Assembly: GCF_900106055.1 (NCBI RefSeq) | Contig: NZ_LT629792.1 | Coordinates: 1,426,001-1,490,000, forward strand | Source: Schaalia radingae | Lineage (GTDB): Bacteria > Actinomycetota > Actinomycetes > Actinomycetales > Actinomycetaceae | Length of the DNA stretch: 64,000 bases | Direction of reading: 5' to 3' | Part shown: positions 1-9,261 of the stretch, piece by piece | Layout: each line of letters opens with the position of its first letter | Position numbering within the stretch: the stretch's first letter is position 1 | Made by a program: the position numbers and the translations under genes | Notes under the pieces: model-generated | Database searches by the model: none | Seen by the model: the letters and a program-made list of their open reading frames with translations, nothing else | What the model was told of the DNA's origin: nothing

Positions 1-873
1 GTTTTCAAGCTCCTGGTGAGCGGCGATCAGGGCCACGGCTCCTGGTGCTTCATATATTTCACGCGACTTGATGCCCACCAGGCGGTCCTCGACAATGTCG
101 ATACGGCCGATGCCCTGCGCGCCAGCGCGGCGGTTCATTTCCTGAACGGCTTCCAGAGGAGTCACGGCACGCCCATCGATGGCGACGGGGACACCCTGCT
201 CGAAGGTGATGACTACCTCGTCAGGAAGTGGCGGGTAGGTCGGGTCGTCGGTGTAGTTGTACACGTCCTTGGTCGGCGCGTTCCAGATGTCTTCAAGGAA
301 CCCTGTTTCGATGGCACGACCCCACACGTTCTGGTCGATCGAGAAGGGATTGTGTTTCGTCGTCTCAATGGGCAGATTGTGCTTGTTGGCGTAGTCGATG
401 GCCACGTCGCGGGTCAACGCGAGGTCACGCACGGGAGCGATCGTTTTCAGGTCAGGAGCCATCGATGTGAGGGATACTTCGAAGCGGACCTGGTCGTTGC
501 CTTTGCCGGTGCAGCCGTGTGCCACGGTGGTGGCGCCGAATTGCCGTGCGGCGCGCACCAGGTGCTTAACGATCAGCGGGCGTGACAGCGCAGATACGAG
601 GGGGTAGCGCCCCTGGTACAGTCCGTTGGCTTTCAGCGCGGGCATGCAGTAGTCGAAAGCAAACTCTTCCTTCGCATCTGCGACGTATGCTTCCACGGCG
701 CCGCAGTCGAGGGCGCGTTGGCGGATCACCTCCAGGTCTTCGCCGCCCTGCCCCACGTCAACGGCAACGGCAACCACTTCCATACCTGTCTGCTGTTCGA
801 TCCAGCCGATTGCAACAGAGGTGTCAAGCCCACCGGAGTAGGCCAGTACAACGCGGTCTTTGTGTTCACTCAT
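1..873 (-). CDS. argG: argininosuccinate synthase, partial (3' end outside window)
   Basis: Joins citrulline and aspartate with ATP hydrolysis to AMP, the penultimate step of arginine synthesis. 291 codons are visible from the ATG at 873; the family is about 400 residues, so the C-terminal quarter lies outside the window. The N-terminus reads [17 protein letters not shown], the PP-loop (SGGLDTS) of this family, and the middle carries [13 protein letters not shown], also typical. It is the last gene seen of the minus-strand arg cluster, 42 bp after argR, with no promoter visible in the gap. Confidence 0.97.
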   Translation of the reverse strand, partial: MSEHKDRVVLAYSGGLDTSVAIGWIEQQTGMEVVAVAVDVGQGGEDLEVIRQRALDCGAVEAYVADAKEEFAFDYCMPALKANGLYQGRYPLVSALSRPLIVKHLVRAARQFGATTVAHGCTGKGNDQVRFEVSLTSMAPDLKTIAPVRDLALTRDVAIDYANKHNLPIETTKHNPFSIDQNVWGRAIETGFLEDIWNAPTKDVYNYTDDPTYPPLPDEVVITFEQGVPVAIDGRAVTPLEAVQEMNRRAGAQGIGRIDIVEDRLVGIKSREIYEAPGAVALIAAHQELEN

Positions 874-915
874 TTCGTTTCTACCCTTTGATTGTCGTAC
901 TCGAATGATTCACGC

Positions 916-1434
916 TTATTGGCGAGGCTCGACCAGTGCGATCAGTGTTGACTGAAGTTCCACGGCGTCCTCAGTGCTGCGACATGCGACGAAAATAGTG
1001 TCATCTCCTGCCACGGTGCCAACGACTCCCTCGAGCCGCGCGGTGTCGATGGCTGATCCGAGCAGGTTGGCTGCGCCCACTGGTGTGCGCACAACCAGGA
1101 ATGTGCCGGCGGTGTCTACTGCAACGAGCAGGTCCTGAGCCCATCGCTCCAGGCGCGCCAGTGATTCTTCTCCACGACGCGTCTGTTCCCCGTCCAGGTC
1201 CGGCACTGAATAGATCTGTTTACCTGAGGCCGTGCGAATCTTCGTGGCGTGCATCTCCACGAGGTCACGTGACAAAGTGGCCTGCGTCGTTTCGATACCC
1301 AGCACGGCCAGTGCTTCACGCAGTTCCTTCTGAGAGGAGATCTGCTGATCGGCAAGGATGTCCACAATGGCTCCGCGTCGAGCGGTGCGTGACGACGGGA
1401 TGCCTTGCGTGTCAGGGCCGGCGTGGTCTGTCAT
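916..1434 (-). CDS. argR: arginine repressor ArgR
   Basis: Hexameric arginine-sensing transcription factor, 172 aa. The N-terminal winged helix (about residues 18-80) contains SSQKELREALAVLGIETTQATLSRD, whose TQATLSRD is the ArgR recognition helix. The C-terminal oligomerisation and arginine-binding domain has the GTVAGDDTIFV signature. Its start overlaps the argD stop by one base, so it is translated as part of the arg operon it presumably controls through the site upstream of argC. Confidence 0.96.
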   Translation of the reverse strand: MTDHAGPDTQGIPSSRTARRGAIVDILADQQISSQKELREALAVLGIETTQATLSRDLVEMHATKIRTASGKQIYSVPDLDGEQTRRGEESLARLERWAQDLLVAVDTAGTFLVVRTPVGAANLLGSAIDTARLEGVVGTVAGDDTIFVACRSTEDAVELQSTLIALVEPRQ

Positions 1435-2687
1435 CAGTCCTCCTTGTGTGCGTGGCCGAGTGTCTGCCGGGCGCTGTGAACCAATGCAGGCAGAGCCTCA
1501 GTGAAGGACTGAGCCTGCTGGTCTGACAGCGTTAACGGTGGTGCCAGACGGATTGTATGGGCGTTTGGCGCATTAATGATAAATCCTTCGTCAGCTGCAT
1601 GGCGCACAAGCGCACTGGCGCACGGTTCATTAAATTCGACCGCAATAAGCAGGCCGCGTCCGCGCACCTCGCGCACCGCCGCTCCGCCTGCCTCACGCAG
1701 TTCGGCGCGCCACTGTTCACCCAGTGTGAGGGCGTGTGCCAGCAACGCATCGTTTTCGATGGTGTCGATGACGGCCAGGCCTGCGGCGGCGCACACCGGG
1801 TTGCCGCCAAAAGTCGTGCCGTGCATTCCCTGGGTCAGGATCGATCCAGCCTGGCCGATACCGACGCAGGCTCCAATCGGCATGCCTCCACCTAGTCCTT
1901 TGGCGAGGGTGACGACGTCGGGCGTGATTCCTGCGTGGTGGTGCGCCATCCACTGTCCGGTGCGTCCCATGCCGCTTTGTACTTCGTCAACGACCATCAG
2001 TGCGCCGATCTCATTGCAGCGCCGACGCACGGCCTGAAGGTACTCATCACTGAGCGGGTAGACGCCTGCTTCTCCCTGGATGGGTTCAACGATGATGCCT
2101 GCCACGCCTTGGGTCAGATGGCGGTCGAGTGCGTCCATATTGTTCGGCTCAATGAATTCGATTCCTTCGAGCAACGGTGCAAATGGAGTGCGGTAAGCCT
2201 CTTTCCAGGTCACTGAGAGTGCGCCCGCTGAGCGTCCGTGGAATGCGCCAGTCAACGCAATGATGCGAGGTGTCGTGTCGGCAGAAAAGCCCTTGGTACC
2301 CTCGTCGATCTTCGTGTTGCCCCAGGTGCGGATCATTTTGATGGCGCACTCGTTGGACTCCGTTCCCGAATTGGTGAAAAAGACACGTGATCCGTCTGGA
2401 ACGGCGTCCGCGCACACGATGCCGAGAACGCGTTCGGCCAGTTCAATCTGCGGCGGTGTGGCAAAGAAATTGGAGACGTGATCCAGTGTTGCCAGTTGCG
2501 TACTCACTGCGCGCTCAATGGCCGGGTGGCAATGTCCCAGCACGTTGACGGCAATTCCGCCCAGCAGGTCCAGGTACTCTGCTCCGGTGTCGTCCACAAC
2601 CGTGCAGCCCTGTGCACGCGTGAGGATACGCTGAGGAGGTCCAAATGTGTCCATGAGCGCCTCATGGTAGCGATTTTCCCAGGTCAT
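1434..2687 (-). CDS. argD: acetylornithine aminotransferase
   Basis: PLP-dependent class III aminotransferase, 417 aa, converting N-acetylglutamate semialdehyde to N-acetylornithine. Visible signatures: GGIAVNVLGHCHP near the N-terminus, FFTNSGTESNECAIKM for the phosphate-binding region, MVVDEVQSGMGRTG carrying the PLP-contacting Asp, and LAKGLGGGMPIGA with the Schiff-base lysine. It overlaps argB by 4 bp and argR by 1 bp. In the common actinobacterial order argF would follow it; here argR follows directly. Confidence 0.96.
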   Translation of the reverse strand: MTWENRYHEALMDTFGPPQRILTRAQGCTVVDDTGAEYLDLLGGIAVNVLGHCHPAIERAVSTQLATLDHVSNFFATPPQIELAERVLGIVCADAVPDGSRVFFTNSGTESNECAIKMIRTWGNTKIDEGTKGFSADTTPRIIALTGAFHGRSAGALSVTWKEAYRTPFAPLLEGIEFIEPNNMDALDRHLTQGVAGIIVEPIQGEAGVYPLSDEYLQAVRRRCNEIGALMVVDEVQSGMGRTGQWMAHHHAGITPDVVTLAKGLGGGMPIGACVGIGQAGSILTQGMHGTTFGGNPVCAAAGLAVIDTIENDALLAHALTLGEQWRAELREAGGAAVREVRGRGLLIAVEFNEPCASALVRHAADEGFIINAPNAHTIRLAPPLTLSDQQAQSFTEALPALVHSARQTLGHAHKED

Positions 2688-3586
2688 TGATCCTCCCCTT
2701 CATTTCCGTCGGTGGTGATCATCGTTCCGACGCCCTCATCAGTAAAGACTTCCAGCAGCATGGAGTGCGGCTGGCGGCCGTCGATGACGTGGACACGCGG
2801 CACACCCTGTTCGAGGGCGGCCAGCGCAGCAGTCATCTTCGGCGCCATCCCCGAATCAAGGGTGGGAACGAGGGCGGCCAGTTCGCTGCGCGAGAGGCGA
2901 CTGATCAGAGAGTTTGGATCCGGATAGTTTGCGTAGAGTCCTTCCACGTCGGTCAACATGATGAGCTTTTCAGCACCGATCGCGCCAGCCAGTGCTGCTG
3001 CAGCAGAATCGGCGTTAATGTTGAGCACTCCAGATGGCGCATCCTGGTTGGGTGCAACGGAGGAGACTACCGGGATGAAACCCGAATCCACCAGCGCCAT
3101 CAGTGGCTGGGCGTTGACGTGGGTAATAGTTCCCACCAATCCAATATCAACGGCTTCACCATCGACCCATGCGGGTGTGCGTTGAGCCTGGAACAGACCC
3201 GCGTCTTCTCCTGCCAGTCCGATGGCCTGGTAACCCTGAACGTTGAGCAGGCTGACCAGTTCGCGCTGTACTTTTCCAATCAGCACCATGCGCACAATCT
3301 CCATGACGTCCTCGGTGGTGACCCGCAGCCCTTTGGTGAAGGGCGCATCAAGGCCCACCCGGGACAGCATCTGGTTGATCTGAGGACCACCGCCGTGAAC
3401 GACGACCGGCTTGACACCCCACTGGTGCAAGAAAAGGACATCCTGGGCAAATGCGTGCATGAGTGAGTCGTCCACCATCGCATTGCCGCCATACTTGATC
3501 ACGACATACTTGCCGCGGTGGTGACGCAGCCACGGCATTGTTTCCAGCAAAATAGCGGTCTTATCCTGCGCGGTCAGTGTGGTCAT
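2684..3586 (-). CDS. argB: acetylglutamate kinase
   Basis: Amino-acid kinase family, 300 aa, phosphorylating N-acetylglutamate. The N-terminus reads YVVIKYGGNAM (nucleotide-binding lysine), followed by VVVHGGGPQIN (substrate-binding glycine loop); LNINADSAAAALAGAIGAEKLIMLTDVEGLY and GMAPKM follow in the ATP-binding half. Length and motif order are normal. It overlaps argJ and argD by 4 bp on either side, so translation is probably coupled. Confidence 0.96.
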   Translation of the reverse strand: MTTLTAQDKTAILLETMPWLRHHRGKYVVIKYGGNAMVDDSLMHAFAQDVLFLHQWGVKPVVVHGGGPQINQMLSRVGLDAPFTKGLRVTTEDVMEIVRMVLIGKVQRELVSLLNVQGYQAIGLAGEDAGLFQAQRTPAWVDGEAVDIGLVGTITHVNAQPLMALVDSGFIPVVSSVAPNQDAPSGVLNINADSAAAALAGAIGAEKLIMLTDVEGLYANYPDPNSLISRLSRSELAALVPTLDSGMAPKMTAALAALEQGVPRVHVIDGRQPHSMLLEVFTDEGVGTMITTDGNEGEDQ

Positions 3587-4779
3587 GATGAGTACGCGCT
3601 GTTCTCGTGGACGTAGTCGTAGGTCAGGTCGGAGGTGATGACGGTGGCACTGGCTGAACCATTGTGCAGATCGACCTCAATATTGACCTGCCGATCCGTC
3701 ATGTCGACGAGGTCTCGCGACTGCCCCACTCCCCCTGCCTGGCAGACCTGCACACCGTTGAAGCTCACGTCAATGGCATCCGGGTCAAATGGTGCGACCT
3801 CTTCAGGGATTGTGCCGATTTCTGACAGGACACGCCCCCAGTTCGGGTCATTGCCGAAAATTGCGGCCTTGAGCAGGTTCGATCGCGCGACGGCCCGGGC
3901 GATAATCTCGGCGGCTTCTTCACTGTGTGCACCGCGCACGGTGATGTCGATGTCGTGGGTGGCACCCTCGGCGTCCGCGATAAGCTGACGTGCCAGCGTG
4001 GCGCAGGCGCTGCGCAGATGTTCGGTCAGTTCCTGTGCATCGGCGTGGTGACCGGATGCTCCAGAAGCCAGTGCAATGACCGTGTCATTGGTGGAGCGGC
4101 ATCCATCTGAGTCCACGCGGTTAAACGTCGTGCGGACCGCTTCACGCAAGGCGGCGTCAAGTTCACGCTGGTCAACGACTGCATCGGTTGTCAGGACGCA
4201 CAGCATGGTCGCCAGTGCCGGCGCGAGCATACCTGCACCTTTCGCCATTCCTCCGACCGTGTAGCCGTCTGCATGAATCTCGATCGTCTTGTTCACGGTA
4301 TCGGTGGTTCGGATGGCATCGGCAGCGTTGGCTCCCGCTTCAGGCGTATCAGCAAGTTCGCCCACCGCCATATCAATTCCGCTGATTACTGCCTCCATCG
4401 GCAGCAGCTCACCGATCAAACCGGTGGAGCACACACCGACCTGCATGCTGTCGGCCAGGCTGAGTGCCTGCGCGACGTGGTCGGCCATCTGTTGGGCGTC
4501 ACGTGCGCCCTGCTCGCCCGTGCAGGCGTTCGCTCCCCCGGAGTTCAACACGACGGCACTGACAGTGCCCGCGGCGAAGTGTGCGCGGGAAAGATGGACG
4601 GGAGCAGCGGCGACGCGGTTGGAGGTAAAGACTGCTGCCGAGGCGCGAAGCTCGGTCGGTCCGGTGTTGACGACGAGGGCGACGTCACGGTTACCGCTGG
4701 CTTTGATCCCTGCGTGAACCCCTGATGCGAGAAATCCCTGAGGTGCTGTCACGCCGGTCAATGGTGCTGTCTGGTTCAT
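3583..4779 (-). CDS. argJ: bifunctional ornithine acetyltransferase / N-acetylglutamate synthase
   Basis: 398 aa. Transfers acetyl from acetylornithine to glutamate, recycling the acetyl group; many ArgJ enzymes can also use acetyl-CoA. The self-cleavage and nucleophile site is visible as GGMAKGAGMLAPALATMLCVLTTDA, where the Thr of the ATMLCV motif starts the beta chain. The C-terminus ends with the typical TYDYVHENSAYSS. Overlaps argC and argB by 4 bp each. Its presence explains the absence of argE. Confidence 0.96.
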   Translation of the reverse strand: MNQTAPLTGVTAPQGFLASGVHAGIKASGNRDVALVVNTGPTELRASAAVFTSNRVAAAPVHLSRAHFAAGTVSAVVLNSGGANACTGEQGARDAQQMADHVAQALSLADSMQVGVCSTGLIGELLPMEAVISGIDMAVGELADTPEAGANAADAIRTTDTVNKTIEIHADGYTVGGMAKGAGMLAPALATMLCVLTTDAVVDQRELDAALREAVRTTFNRVDSDGCRSTNDTVIALASGASGHHADAQELTEHLRSACATLARQLIADAEGATHDIDITVRGAHSEEAAEIIARAVARSNLLKAAIFGNDPNWGRVLSEIGTIPEEVAPFDPDAIDVSFNGVQVCQAGGVGQSRDLVDMTDRQVNIEVDLHNGSASATVITSDLTYDYVHENSAYSS

Positions 4780-5837
4780 GGTGTCACTCCGATGGTGGGG
4801 ATTCCGGTCAGTTCGGGCAGGCCGAGCGCAAGGTTTGCGCTCTGGATGGCTGCACTCGCAGTTCCTTTACCGAGGTTGTCGAGTGCGCAGATAGTGACAA
4901 GACTGTGGGCACGTTCGTCAATCACTGCATTGACGAGGGCACAGCCGGTCGCGTTGACAGGCGCAGTGGACGGCCAGGGTGCCTCGTGGCTGACACCGAT
5001 CAGCGGCTCATTATCGTAGATGCTGTAGGCGTGGGCCACGTCATCTGCACTGACGGATGCGTGCAGCGGTGCCACCACTGTCGCCACGATGCCGCGAGCT
5101 GTGGGGACCAGAACGGGCGTGAATGCCAGGCGAACGTCGTCCGCCCCACTGATGCGCAGGTTCTGGATGATTTCGGGGATGTGCCGGTGCGTTCCTCCCA
5201 CGCCGTAAGGCACGATCGCGCCGAGTGCCTCGGAGGCCAGCAGATGCTGTTTGGGTGATCGGCCGGCACCTGAATAACCCACTGACAAGGTGGCGCATAG
5301 GGTGAGTTCGACGATGTGCGCGGCGATGGCTGGCTGTATTGCCAGGGTGACTGCTGTCGCATTACAGCCGGGCACGGCGATCTGACCGGCGTGTGCGAGG
5401 GCGTCGCGTTGACGTGTCATCTGTGTTTCGCCGCTGTGCAGCAATTCTGGCATTCCATAGGTCCACGGTTCGGCTGCGTCGGTGCCGTAGTAGCGATGCC
5501 ATTCGTCTGCATCGGACAGTCGATGGTCGGCAGCGCAGTCGATGATCAGTGCTGACGTGCCAGCGCGTGCGAGTTCATCGGAAAGTCGGGCGGAGTGTCC
5601 GTGTGGCAGGGCCAGGAAAATCACATCAACGCCGCAGAGAGCCTGGGCTGTTGTTTCCTGGATCACCAGCGCACCTTGGGGCCCAGTGATGTTCGGATGC
5701 ATCTGTGCCAGGGTGTTGCCGGCGGAAGATGCTCCCGTAACTATGCTGAGCGTGATGTCAGGATGCGCGGTAAGGAGGCGTGCGATTTCGCCTCCTGCGT
5801 ATCCCGATACTCCTGCAATAGCTGCCCGAGAATTCAT
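4776..5837 (-). CDS. argC: N-acetyl-gamma-glutamyl-phosphate reductase
   Basis: NADPH-dependent reductase, third step of arginine synthesis and first gene of the operon, 353 aa from the start chosen here. N-terminal Rossmann motif AAIAGVSGYAGGEIARLL; catalytic Cys in VPGCNATA. An in-frame ATG two codons upstream (5843) is the other candidate. I prefer 5837 because a TATAGT -10 element lies at 5845-5850 on the minus strand, placing transcription initiation at or next to this ATG, and neither start has a Shine-Dalgarno: the message looks leaderless. Confidence 0.93.
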   Translation of the reverse strand: MNSRAAIAGVSGYAGGEIARLLTAHPDITLSIVTGASSAGNTLAQMHPNITGPQGALVIQETTAQALCGVDVIFLALPHGHSARLSDELARAGTSALIIDCAADHRLSDADEWHRYYGTDAAEPWTYGMPELLHSGETQMTRQRDALAHAGQIAVPGCNATAVTLAIQPAIAAHIVELTLCATLSVGYSGAGRSPKQHLLASEALGAIVPYGVGGTHRHIPEIIQNLRISGADDVRLAFTPVLVPTARGIVATVVAPLHASVSADDVAHAYSIYDNEPLIGVSHEAPWPSTAPVNATGCALVNAVIDERAHSLVTICALDNLGKGTASAAIQSANLALGLPELTGIPTIGVTP

Positions 5838-5844
5838 ATGCATG

Positions 5845-5850
5845 ACTATA
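5845..5850 (-). promoter_or_regulatory. -10 element of the arg operon promoter
   Basis: TATAGT on the minus strand, 7 nt from the ATG at 5837. No good -35 hexamer is visible, because the ARG box occupies that position. The spacing implies a leaderless argC transcript. Confidence 0.5.
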
Positions 5851-5857
5851 CACAGGC

Positions 5858-5872
5858 ATGCATAATTTGCAT
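5858..5872 (-). promoter_or_regulatory. candidate ARG box upstream of argC
   Basis: Inverted repeat ATGCA-N5-TGCAT with an AT-rich centre, the layout of ArgR operator half-sites. It lies just upstream of the -10 TATAGT (5845-5850, minus strand) and would cover the -35 region, the usual position for repression. ArgR is encoded in the same operon. Binding is inferred, not shown. Confidence 0.6.
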
Positions 5873-5901
5873 AACGGGTGTCCTCTATATGGACACCAGG
5901 G

Positions 5902-6423
5902 CTACTGAGCGTCCGACTCCTGCGGTGCCGTATTACCCGACTTCAGATCCTGTGCTATCTCATCTGCCCACTGATCCACTTCGTCCCACGGCCGAAAATC
6001 GCCCTCGACCGCACCGGCAAGGCGCGCGATAGTGCGCTCACGCAGTGACAGGCGCGAGGGGTCGTAGCGACCCGGGAACTTCTGGTGGTGGACAATCGGC
6101 ACCTTCATCAGCACCGGGCCAATGCGCGAGGGGTCCTGCAGCGAATGCTTCGGCACCCCGGACAGGCCCACTGAAAAAGCCCACACTGGCATCGACAGCA
6201 GGTTCGGGCGAAAACGCTCCATGAAATCGTTCGCCTGCGCCATCCACTGCGTCATGTACACGGCTGAGCCGCACACAACAGCGTCGTAGGATTCCAGAGA
6301 CTTCACGTCCTCCGGATTGATCATCTCGACATCGAGGTCGTGCGAGCGCAGACGGTCAGAGATACGTTCGGCAACCTCACGGGTTGCACCATGTTTTGAC
6401 GAAGCAGTGACGAGGATTTTCAT
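5902..6423 (-). CDS. flavodoxin-domain protein (HemG-like)
   Basis: 173 aa. Begins MKILVTASSKHGATREVAERI, the FMN-phosphate loop (T/S-x-x-G-x-T) of flavodoxin-like proteins; the middle has DAVVCGSAVYMTQWM and the C-terminal half has VWAFSVGLSG. This architecture is shared with menaquinone-dependent protoporphyrinogen oxidase (HemG) and with general flavodoxins, and I cannot separate them. A longer reading from 6453 exists, but a CATACT -10 lies exactly 6 nt upstream of the ATG at 6423, supporting the short, leaderless form. Confidence 0.8.
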   Translation of the reverse strand: MKILVTASSKHGATREVAERISDRLRSHDLDVEMINPEDVKSLESYDAVVCGSAVYMTQWMAQANDFMERFRPNLLSMPVWAFSVGLSGVPKHSLQDPSRIGPVLMKVPIVHHQKFPGRYDPSRLSLRERTIARLAGAVEGDFRPWDEVDQWADEIAQDLKSGNTAPQESDAQ

Positions 6424-6550
6424 AATCCCAGTATGGACGCTTTGGCGCGCCAATGTGAGCCGAATCGTTCAAGAAGTCGCAAATTCTGCCCTGCTGTGCA
6501 TACGTTTCAGACTCTGAGCAGGACTAACGCCCGAGCACACGCGTATGCGC

Positions 6551-6585
6551 CAGTGCGGCCGGCGCTTCACGCACCGGCCGCACTG
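6551..6585 (-). terminator. stem-loop downstream of pheT
   Basis: Perfect 12-bp arms (6551-6562 and 6574-6585) separated by 11 nt, 20 bp after the pheT stop. G+C-rich and without a T-run, as is common for actinobacterial terminators. Confidence 0.6.
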
Positions 6586-6604
6586 ATCACGATTCGCGCA
6601 TTCG

Positions 6605-9259
6605 TTATGCGCGAAGTTGCGCCCCGAGCGTCTTACCTGTGCGAGAAATGATGTCGTTGCGTGTGCGCATAACCTCATCTGCACTCAGCGTGCGATCATC
6701 GGCACGCAGTTTCACAGTGAAGGCCAGCGAGCGGTGACCGTCGGGAACCTGGTCGCCCTCGTAAATGTCAAAGAGAGATACCTCTTCGGCCAGGGCACCT
6801 GCCGCCTGGCGAATCACCTGAGCAACGCGAGCAACGGGAATATCATTGGCGACAACCAGTGCGAAGTCTTCTTTTGCCACCGGGAACGTTGACACGCCGC
6901 TCACCTGAATTGGTTCTTCCGCCATATGCGCCACCAGCGCGTCGACGTCCAGCTCCAGTGCGCATGAGCGCTTGGGTAAACCGAATGCCTCACATACACG
7001 CGGGTGAAGTTCGCCGGCTCGCGCCACAACAGTCAGAGTCTTGCCGTTGCGGACGAAAACCTGCGCCATCCTGCCTGGATGCCACGGTGCCACTGCGTGC
7101 GGGTCACTGCTCGCCTGAGGCATCGGCGGCCCCTTGCGCACGGGGGTAGATTCAGGAAGCCAGCCGCGTGCTGTTTCCACCTTGACGCCCAGTGACTGTG
7201 CGACGCGCCAGACGAGGTCGATGGCATCGGCCCAGTCGTAGACGCGGGGCTGCTCGAACACCCCGTTACCTGTGGCATTTCCGCACAAGATTGCTCCCAC
7301 ATGCCACGGCTGCGAGGGAACGCCGGCCTGGAGCTGAGCTTCCACCTCGACAGAGGGACGCTGCTCAGCGGACGGCAGATCGGATGGAACCGTTCCTGCC
7401 GGGCGCACAACCTTCGCAATCTCAAAGACCGCGATGTGGTTCATACCGCGTGACATGTTGCGTCCGGCAACATCGAGCAGCGTGTCCAGGATGCGTGTAC
7501 GCAGCAGCGGCGCATCGTCGGCCAGCGGATTGCGCAGGCGCACTGCCTGACGGTTCGGGTCATCGGTAGCCAGCTGCTGGCGGTCATGGGCAGCAGTGGA
7601 CATGAAGGGGTAGGACTCTACCTCGGTCAGTCCAGCATTGGCCAGGACGCGTGCGACATCACGGCGAGTCTTCTGCGCCGTGGTTAAGCCGTGTCCAGCA
7701 GGGGCTTGCGGCAGGATTGACGGGATCTCATCGTATCCGTGCAGGCGCGCGACCTCTTCGACCAGGTCGGCAGGCCCGGTCAGGTCAGGTCGCCAGCTCG
7801 GAGGTGTCACCTGCCATTGGGCCTCGCTGTCCTCGCCATGAACCTGGCAGCCGATTGTTTCCAGCAGTTCGCGAATGCGTGCTGGAGGTAATTCGAGTCC
7901 GGTCAGGCGCTGCGTCTCACTCACTTTCATGTCGATCGGTCGAGCTTCGGGCACGGTATTGACCTCGAACACGTGGGGGTCAGCCTGTCCCCCGCCGTAT
8001 TCTTCAAGCAGCGCACATGCCCGGGCAATCGCGACGGGCGGAATCGCCGGGTCCGAACCGCGTTCGAAACGCTTCGAGGCTTCAGAGGCCAGGAAGTGGC
8101 GTCGGGACGTGCGCGCAATTGAAATGGAATCAAAGTGCGCAGCTTCGAGGACCAGGTCTGTTGTCCCCTCAGTGATTTCAGAGTCGAGGCCGCCCATCAC
8201 TCCGGCAAGTCCTATAATGCGCGATCCATGCTGGCCTTGTGGAGAATCCGTGATAAGCAGGTCTTCGTCGTTCAGTGCGCGATCTTCACCATCGAGGGTG
8301 ACGAGATGCTCACCTTTTTCAGCTCTGCGCACCACGATGGGTGCTGCCACAGAACCAAGGTCGTAAGCGTGCATCGGCTGGCCCAGATCCAACATGATGT
8401 AGTTGGTGACGTCGACGGGCAGGCTGATTGAGCGCATGCCTGCCATCTCCAGGCGCTCCACCATCCATTTGGGCGTCTGAGCGTGCGTGTCGACGCCGCG
8501 CACGATGCGTGTAACGAAGCGGTCGCACCCGACGTGGTCGCGGATCGGGCGCTTGTCCTCAACTTCCACGCTCAAAGCTGAGTCGGAGTGTTCGGGCAGG
8601 TCAAGGCCATCGGGCAGACCGGGATCAGTCAGGGTTGCTCCCGTTGAGTGGGAGTATTCGCGCGCCACGCCACGCATGGAGAAGCAGTAGCCGCGGTCCG
8701 GAGTGACATTGATTTCGAGGACTTCTTCCCCCAGTCCCAGCAGTGGAATCACATCTGATCCGGGAGCGGGGATCTGGTCGGCATCAAACTTGTCGGTCAG
8801 AACGAGGATGCCGTTGTGGTCCTCCCCGAGGCCCAGTTCGCGCTCCGAACAGATCATGCCGTCAGAGATGTGACCGTAGGTCTTGCGGGCAGAGATCTCG
8901 AAGGGGCCGGGCAGAACTGCGCCCGGCAGGCTGACGACCACCAGGTTGCCCACATCAAAATTGTGAGCACCGCAGATGATGCCGCGACTGGGCAGGTCAG
9001 ATGGCTCTTTCCCAGTTCCCGGCTCGTCGTTGTACTGGCCGACATCGACTCGGCAGTAGTTGATGACTTTGCCGTTGGATTGTTCTTTCGGCTCGCGTGT
9101 GAGCACTTTGCCTACGACAAGCGGGCCCGTCACGCGGGCGGGATGAATTGTTTCTTCCTCCAGGCCCACTTTCACCAGCGCTGCGGCCAGTTGCGGAACC
9201 GTCACGGAGGCGGGAATTTCTACGTGGTCACGAAGCCACGACAATGGAACCATAGGCAT
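6605..9259 (-). CDS. pheT: phenylalanyl-tRNA synthetase beta subunit
   Basis: 884 aa, somewhat longer than the E. coli subunit (about 795). Domain order is normal: N-terminal OB/EMAP-like tRNA-binding domain (about 40-150), B3/B4 editing domain (about 210-400), B5 domain, catalytic-like core and a C-terminal anticodon-binding FDX-ACB domain (ending VKLRADDRTLSADEVMRTRNDIISRT). The start is 2 bp after the pheS stop, so the subunits are co-translated. Confidence 0.97.
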   Translation of the reverse strand: MPMVPLSWLRDHVEIPASVTVPQLAAALVKVGLEEETIHPARVTGPLVVGKVLTREPKEQSNGKVINYCRVDVGQYNDEPGTGKEPSDLPSRGIICGAHNFDVGNLVVVSLPGAVLPGPFEISARKTYGHISDGMICSERELGLGEDHNGILVLTDKFDADQIPAPGSDVIPLLGLGEEVLEINVTPDRGYCFSMRGVAREYSHSTGATLTDPGLPDGLDLPEHSDSALSVEVEDKRPIRDHVGCDRFVTRIVRGVDTHAQTPKWMVERLEMAGMRSISLPVDVTNYIMLDLGQPMHAYDLGSVAAPIVVRRAEKGEHLVTLDGEDRALNDEDLLITDSPQGQHGSRIIGLAGVMGGLDSEITEGTTDLVLEAAHFDSISIARTSRRHFLASEASKRFERGSDPAIPPVAIARACALLEEYGGGQADPHVFEVNTVPEARPIDMKVSETQRLTGLELPPARIRELLETIGCQVHGEDSEAQWQVTPPSWRPDLTGPADLVEEVARLHGYDEIPSILPQAPAGHGLTTAQKTRRDVARVLANAGLTEVESYPFMSTAAHDRQQLATDDPNRQAVRLRNPLADDAPLLRTRILDTLLDVAGRNMSRGMNHIAVFEIAKVVRPAGTVPSDLPSAEQRPSVEVEAQLQAGVPSQPWHVGAILCGNATGNGVFEQPRVYDWADAIDLVWRVAQSLGVKVETARGWLPESTPVRKGPPMPQASSDPHAVAPWHPGRMAQVFVRNGKTLTVVARAGELHPRVCEAFGLPKRSCALELDVDALVAHMAEEPIQVSGVSTFPVAKEDFALVVANDIPVARVAQVIRQAAGALAEEVSLFDIYEGDQVPDGHRSLAFTVKLRADDRTLSADEVMRTRNDIISRTGKTLGAQLRA

Positions 9260-9261
9260 GT

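Noticed and set aside
4725..5258. Long plus-strand ORFs opposite the arg genes
   Set aside because: Antisense shadows of high-G+C coding sequence; no start signals and the minus-strand proteins are clear family members.
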